10,130 nucleotides of DNA from Pseudomonadota bacterium (GTDB taxonomy: Bacteria; Pseudomonadota; Gammaproteobacteria; Steroidobacterales; Steroidobacteraceae). The stretch covers positions 1 through 10,130 of the forward strand of contig JAFEDW010000055.1 of NCBI GenBank assembly GCA_018241455.1. The letters run 5' to 3'. Both the position numbers and the translations under genes were made by a program. The notes beneath the pieces are model-generated. The model saw nothing but the letters and a program-made list of their open reading frames with translations. It was not told where the DNA came from and made no database searches. This document shows, in pieces, positions 6,368-10,130 of this stretch. The first letter of the stretch is position 1; each line of letters opens with the position of its first letter.

Positions 6368-6706
6368 GTGCCGAACACGACTCCGGTGCACGATCAGATC
6401 CGCCTCGAGTTGCGGCGTGGAACGCTGACGCTGGCGGTGCTGTCCGCGTTGCGGCGGGAGCAATACGGGTACACCTTGCGCAAGACCCTCGCGGATGCCG
6501 GCCTGGCCATTGAGGAGAGCGCGCTCTACCCGATGCTGCGACGGCTCGAAGACCAGGGGCTGCTGGCCAGCAAGTGGCGCACCGAGGGTGGGCGCGAAAA
6601 GCGTTTCTACCGGCTCTCGGCGGCGGGCGTGGCGCTGTTGCCCAGAATCCTCGACGACTGGCACGAGCTGACGCGAACGCTCGATGGGCTGTTCGCTGGA
6701 GACTGA
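6368..6706 (+). CDS. PadR family transcriptional repressor
   Basis: With GTG 6368 the protein has 112 residues, typical of the small PadR subfamily without a long C-terminal domain. The winged helix is plain: LELRRGTLTLAVLSALRREQ, YGYTLRKTL, the recognition region ESALYPMLRRLEDQGLL, and the wing WRTEGGREKRFYRLS. A C-terminal helix (residues about 90-112) would serve for dimerisation. GTG is preferred because GAGGG (6358-6362) lies 5 nt upstream and the promoter places the transcript start near 6347; a reading from 6329 would overlap the -10 box. It is followed by a membrane protein gene after a 3-bp gap, the usual PadR-HAAS gene pair. PadR proteins repress their own operon until a ligand, often a toxic or envelope-active compound, releases them; the ligand here is unknown. 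Confidence 0.9.
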   Translation: MPNTTPVHDQIRLELRRGTLTLAVLSALRREQYGYTLRKTLADAGLAIEESALYPMLRRLEDQGLLASKWRTEGGREKRFYRLSAAGVALLPRILDDWHELTRTLDGLFAGD

Positions 6707-6709
6707 ATC

Positions 6710-7681
6710 ATGAACATCATCGACCAATACCTGCATCACGTGCGCGCGCAGCTGCCGCAGCGCAATCGCGACGACGTACTCGCCGAGTTGCGCGAGGCCA
6801 TCGGCAATCGCCAGGAGGAACGCTCGGCCGAACTGGGCCGTGCGCTGAACGATGCGGAACTCGAACAGATGTTGCAGGACTTCGGGCATCCGCTCGCGAT
6901 CGCGGCGCGCTACCGCTCGACTCCGCACCTGATCGGTCCGGAATGGTTCCCCATCTACCTGTTCGTACTCAAGCGCGTCCTCCCGGTGGCCGCGGTGGTC
7001 ACGTTCGTGGTCGGCGCTGTCCTGCGCGTGGCGTGGGGTGCCGTGCCCGTGCAGGCATTCCTCGGCGCCACCGGCGCGACCGCGACAGTGGTGCTGGCAT
7101 TCGTCGGTGCGCTGACGATCGTCTTTGGATTGATCGAGCGGCGCGTCCCCGCGCCATTCGGTGCCTTCCGTTGGCGCGCCAGCCGGACGAAGCCGGTCGA
7201 GGTGCGTCCATTGACCGGGCGCCTCGGCAATGCGCTGGCGGCCTTGCTATGCGCGTTGATGGCGCTCTGGTGGTGGACGTCCGCGCCTCCGCACACGCTG
7301 CTGCCCACGAAGTGGACGGGTGGACTGGCCTTGAGCTGGGGCGCGTTTTATGCGAGCTTCGGGTACGCCTGGCTGATGGTGTTCTTCGCGCAGGCGCTGA
7401 TGCATGCGCTCGCCGCCTGCAATGCCCTGTCCGCGCGCGCCTTGAGTCTGGTGCGTGCCACGTTGCTTGCGGCCTCGGCAGTGCTGGCGATCATGATCCT
7501 GCGCAGCGATGCGCCGTTCATCATCACGCAGGGCGCCGTGGCGGCCAGCGACGAGCAGTTGACGCTGATCTTCAGCGGTGGATTCCGCCTGGCCCTCGCC
7601 ATAGCGGTGGTCGCCTCGCTGATCCAGGCCGTCGTGGGCTACCTGCACGCCTTGCGGCCGATGCCCCGCACCTGGGACTGA
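6710..7681 (+). CDS. HAAS-domain multi-pass membrane protein paired with PadR
   Basis: The protein has 323 residues. Residues 1 to about 70 form a charged helical domain (IDQYLHHVRAQLPQRNRDDV, LNDAELEQMLQDFGHPLAIAARYR) matching the HAAS/DUF1700-type cytosolic domain that commonly follows a PadR gene. About six hydrophobic segments follow at roughly 81-105, 113-141, 173-190, 205-232, 246-264 and 290-313. It starts 3 bp after the padR stop and has no independent promoter, so it is the second gene of that operon, probably translationally coupled. Family knowledge suggests a role in sensing or adjusting the inner membrane, with the HAAS domain as an interaction module. No catalytic motif is visible and no function beyond this is claimed. 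Confidence 0.8.
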   Translation: MNIIDQYLHHVRAQLPQRNRDDVLAELREAIGNRQEERSAELGRALNDAELEQMLQDFGHPLAIAARYRSTPHLIGPEWFPIYLFVLKRVLPVAAVVTFVVGAVLRVAWGAVPVQAFLGATGATATVVLAFVGALTIVFGLIERRVPAPFGAFRWRASRTKPVEVRPLTGRLGNALAALLCALMALWWWTSAPPHTLLPTKWTGGLALSWGAFYASFGYAWLMVFFAQALMHALAACNALSARALSLVRATLLAASAVLAIMILRSDAPFIITQGAVAASDEQLTLIFSGGFRLALAIAVVASLIQAVVGYLHALRPMPRTWD

Positions 7682-7732
7682 GCCACATTTGACTCAAGCC
7701 ACACCGCGGGCGGCCAGCCGGGGATTCACGCC
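7682..7732. other. Short convergent intergenic gap
   Basis: Fifty-one bases separate the stop codons of the HAAS gene and the CocE-type hydrolase gene. I see no T-tract terminator on either strand and no convincing stem. Confidence 0.5.
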
Positions 7733-9799
7733 TTACTGCAAATCGCGCGAAATGTCCTCGCTCCAGGTGCGCGTGCGCAGCACCACGCCATCGCGCAACA
7801 GCTCGCGCGTGTAACGATAGTGCAGCACATGCAGATCGCTGCTCAGCCGGAGGTGTCCGCGATAGGTGAGCACGCGGTCATGGAGCGTCTCGATGGTCTC
7901 GGCGTCGCCCTCGGCATCGGCGGCTTCCGGATGCGCGTCATCGACGTGGTAGATGATCTGCTCCGAGTGATCGGTGCGGCCCCAAGGGTAGGTGGTGGCG
8001 GTCGTGCCGCGCCATTTGACCGTGCTGCGTCCGCTGTTCTCATCGCGTGCGATCGACCACGTGCCCGGCCAGGCGTAGTCGCCGCCGGGCGTGGCGAATC
8101 CGGCCGGCTGTTCGATCGGTGCAGGCGGCGCGAATGATGGCGGCGCCTGCCCATGGGTCGGGACGATGGGCAGCGTCAGTGACGATCCGTTCTCGCCGCC
8201 CAACCGCAGCGTGGTCGTCATCGGGTACGGCGTCGGCCAGAGCATCGGCCACTGCGCATTCGAGACCGACACGCGGATTCGATGGCCCGGCTCCCAGGTC
8301 CACGAACTCAGGTACAGGTCGAACTGCAGCACATACTCGCGGCCTGGCACCAGCGCTTCGGGATGTTCGAGCGAATCGCGCTGCGCGCCGCTCTGGCCGG
8401 CGCCAGTGATCGCCGTCACCGCGCCGTCCGGTGCGACGTCCTGCAACCGTACGAACCAGTTGGCGAGCGGCGCCGAGGCGCTGACGACAAGCCGTACGCG
8501 CGGTTGGCCCATCATCGCCACCGGCTGTTCGAGTGTCGCGCTCTCGTAGACGAGCGAGTATGCATCGGCGGGTCGTTGGTCGCCAAGCAGTTCGCCCCAC
8601 CAGAATCCGGCCTGCGCACCGCCCGACGGCACGTAGCGCAGCCTGTCGGTTGCCGCAGCAGCGGGCGATCGGGACAAGCTGCGCCCCGCGCCGAGATACC
8701 ACGTGGTGCGTTCCAGACCCTGTGGCGGCCAGGTCTCGGCACGCCACTCGCCCGGAATATCCTGAGCCGCGGCGCCGGGTGGATGGCTGTGCTGCTGGAA
8801 GAACACGACACGCGGGTCGCGCTCGACGCCGTTGTTGGCGCCCTTGAGCCAATGATCGAACCAGCGCACCGCCTGGTCGCGCCACTCGATGCGCGGTCCG
8901 TAGATGCTGGTGTTTGGAAAATCGTGGTTCCACGGCCCGATCAGCGCGTGCACCGGTGCGCGCACCTGCTCGAGCATGCGCACGACGCTGTTGCGGTAAC
9001 CATCCTGGAGGCCCGCGATCAGGAAGCAGGGAATGCGGATGCTCTGCAAATCGCGCACCGGGGCATGCCAAAAGGCGCTGTCGCGTTGATGACGGAAATA
9101 ATCGAGCGACCATGGCGGCGAATCCATCCGCCGGCTCAGCGTTTCCTCGTCGACTGGGAAATCGGGCGCGCCGCTGATGCCCTGGAGCAGGTCCTGGGCC
9201 ACCTCGAACTCGTCGATGTGCAGGATGCCGTCCATGTAGTGCACGTCTTCGGTGAACAGCCGCTCGGTGCCTTCGACCGCAAGGATCGCCTTCAGCGCCG
9301 GCGGCTGGCGCATGGCCATCTGGATCGAATTGAACGCGCCCCAAGAAATGCCGAGCATGCCGACCTTGCCGTTGCACCAGCGTTGGCGCGCGAGCCAGGC
9401 GATGACCTGCTCGCCGTCCGCCTGTTCCTGCGCGGAATACTCACGGTCGGTCGGCGTGCCACCACTGTTGCCGAAGCCGCGGATGTCGACGCGCACGCCC
9501 ACGTATCCGTGCCGCGCGAAATAGACATGGTGGGCGTAGTCGCCCATGGCCATGTCGTCGTCCTTGCGATAGGGCAGGTACTCGAGCAGCGCCGGCAGTC
9601 GCTCGCCCGGCGCGAGCCTGGCGGGCATGTACAGCGTCGCGGCGAGCTGCACGCCATCGGGCATCGGAATCATCGTGCGTACCAGGCGTACGTCCGCCTC
9701 GTCGGCGCGCGTCGGTGCCGTGGCCGACAACAGGCACGCAAGCAGCAGGCCGACAGCCCTCGCAATGCGGACCGGGCTCGGCGGTTCGATCTGGGACAT
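7733..9799 (-). CDS. Exported CocE/NonD family hydrolase (S15-type alpha/beta hydrolase)
   Basis: This 688-residue protein combines a hydrolase domain (about 38-320) with a C-terminal beta-rich domain of X-Pro dipeptidyl-peptidase type (about 350-560), as in cocaine esterase, glutaryl-7-ACA acylase and S15 peptidases. The nucleophile is S152 in GISWG. The Asp is D266 in GLQDGYRN and the His is H292 in GPWNHDF, giving a complete triad. The early strand VRVDIRGFGNSGG is also typical. A signal peptide (IARAVGLLLACLLSATAPTRA, cut before DEA near residue 32) predicts export; the LLAC run is inside the hydrophobic core and is not a convincing lipobox. ATG 9799 has GGGAG (9810-9806) 6 nt upstream. 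Residues after about 560 form an extra C-terminal region. Ester, amide or X-Pro substrates are all possible for the family. It is convergent with the HAAS gene and divergent from the cytochrome gene. Confidence 0.92.
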   Translation of the reverse strand: MSQIEPPSPVRIARAVGLLLACLLSATAPTRADEADVRLVRTMIPMPDGVQLAATLYMPARLAPGERLPALLEYLPYRKDDDMAMGDYAHHVYFARHGYVGVRVDIRGFGNSGGTPTDREYSAQEQADGEQVIAWLARQRWCNGKVGMLGISWGAFNSIQMAMRQPPALKAILAVEGTERLFTEDVHYMDGILHIDEFEVAQDLLQGISGAPDFPVDEETLSRRMDSPPWSLDYFRHQRDSAFWHAPVRDLQSIRIPCFLIAGLQDGYRNSVVRMLEQVRAPVHALIGPWNHDFPNTSIYGPRIEWRDQAVRWFDHWLKGANNGVERDPRVVFFQQHSHPPGAAAQDIPGEWRAETWPPQGLERTTWYLGAGRSLSRSPAAAATDRLRYVPSGGAQAGFWWGELLGDQRPADAYSLVYESATLEQPVAMMGQPRVRLVVSASAPLANWFVRLQDVAPDGAVTAITGAGQSGAQRDSLEHPEALVPGREYVLQFDLYLSSWTWEPGHRIRVSVSNAQWPMLWPTPYPMTTTLRLGGENGSSLTLPIVPTHGQAPPSFAPPAPIEQPAGFATPGGDYAWPGTWSIARDENSGRSTVKWRGTTATTYPWGRTDHSEQIIYHVDDAHPEAADAEGDAETIETLHDRVLTYRGHLRLSSDLHVLHYRYTRELLRDGVVLRTRTWSEDISRDLQ

Positions 9800-9981
9800 G
9801 CGCGGCTCCCTGCGGCGTACGCTGGTGAGATTACAGAAACTTCATGTTGTCGCTCCAGTGATTTATTCGGTCTTCACGTAGGCGCTAGGTAGTTCCCGTC
9901 ATGGGTGCGCCGGCATCGGGCGACTAGTCTCCCGCCGGGAACACGGTTGAACACCGGCTCGAGGGCCGGGAGGGAGCTGCG
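9800..9981. other. Divergent intergenic region between hydrolase and cytochrome
   Basis: These 182 bp hold no supported gene. The left third (9831-9872) is AT-richer and is the likely promoter zone for both directions, but I found no hexamer pair convincing enough to call. The right part includes GACTAGTC (9930-9937 region) and the close direct repeat GAACACGGTT/GAACACCGG, both short enough to be chance. Confidence 0.4.
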
Positions 9982-10130
9982 ATGATCAGGGGACTTATCA
10001 GGAACTACCGCAATATGTGCCTGGCGGTGCTGGCCACGGCGCTGGTGGCGCCGGCGGCGCAAGCGGTGCCGAGTTTCGCGCGCCAGACGGGCATGGCCTG
10101 CGAGGCCTGTCACACGGTATTTCCGGAGCT
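9982..10130 (+). CDS. Exported c-type cytochrome (3' end missing)
   Basis: The first 49 complete codons of a gene cut by the right edge. Residues 1-28 are a signal peptide (MIRGLIRNYRNMCLAVLATA then LVAPAAQA). The mature start VPSFARQTGMACEACHTVFPEL contains a CxxCH haem c attachment site (C40, C43, H44). An N-terminal haem site in this VPSFARQTG/CHTVFPEL setting is familiar from larger exported cytochrome c proteins of Proteobacteria, but the rest is needed to define the family. AGGGAG (9971-9976) lies 5 nt before ATG 9982. The protein would be matured in the periplasm. It appears unrelated in function to the peptidases beside it. Confidence 0.8.
   Translation, partial: MIRGLIRNYRNMCLAVLATALVAPAAQAVPSFARQTGMACEACHTVFPE

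Noticed and set aside
6574..7692. Alternative plus frame overlapping the PadR and HAAS genes
   Set aside because: Arg/Gly-rich translation with no domain; the overlapping frames encode clear PadR and membrane-protein features.
8282..9892. Long plus-strand open frame opposite the CocE-type hydrolase
   Set aside because: High GC removes stop codons in the antisense frame. The minus-strand protein has a complete catalytic triad, signal peptide and ribosome binding site, while the plus reading has no recognisable domain and an Arg/Ala/Val-rich composition.
9930..9960. Close repeat GAACACGGTT/GAACACCGG and GACTAGTC as operators for the cytochrome gene
   Set aside because: Arms are short and imperfect, and no promoter hexamers line up with them.
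9874..10113. Short minus-strand open frame opposite the cytochrome start
   Set aside because: No ribosome binding site or recognisable domain, and it opposes a signal peptide and a CxxCH motif on the plus strand.

Overview
The window is high-GC DNA with dense coding and Shine-Dalgarno starts. Its exported peptidases have close relatives in Gammaproteobacteria of the Lysobacterales (Xanthomonadales) type. That placement is an inference from protein style and base composition; there is no rRNA or other phylogenetic marker here. I see no tRNA, CRISPR array, insertion sequence, phage gene or integration site.

Layout. The left part, on the minus strand, holds an exported M13 zinc metallopeptidase (976-3018). 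It is followed 26 bp downstream by an exported protein with a LolA-like N-terminal part and a retropepsin-like aspartic protease domain (949 down to the left edge, 3' end missing). A compact AT-rich divergent control region (about 3019-3114) separates the M13 gene from a plus-strand run: a CPBP/CAAX-type intramembrane protease (3115-3804), an ArsR-like winged-helix regulator (3897-4493) and an exported S10 serine carboxypeptidase-like protein (4620-6242) with its own TATAAT promoter. A strong GC hairpin (6266-6301) ends this unit. Next comes a two-gene operon: a PadR-family repressor (6368-6706) and a HAAS-type multi-pass membrane protein (6710-7681). Its near-consensus promoter carries an 11-bp-arm palindrome centred on the -10 box. 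Convergent to it is an exported CocE/NonD (S15-type) alpha/beta hydrolase (7733-9799). At the right edge, divergent from the hydrolase, starts an exported c-type cytochrome (9982 to the edge).

How it fits together. Within 10 kb there are five predicted proteolytic or hydrolytic enzymes of different catalytic classes: aspartic, M13 zinc, CPBP intramembrane, S10 serine and S15/CocE serine. Four carry export signals and the fifth is in the membrane. Two local DNA-binding regulators sit among them. This looks like a chromosomal envelope/secreted peptidase neighbourhood for peptide scavenging and envelope control, not a mobile island. I found no clear sign of a wholly new system. The most interesting points are regulatory: the PadR operator on its own promoter, a perfect inverted repeat enclosing the ribosome binding site of the ArsR-like gene, and a related AT-rich block upstream of both the CPBP and S10 genes.
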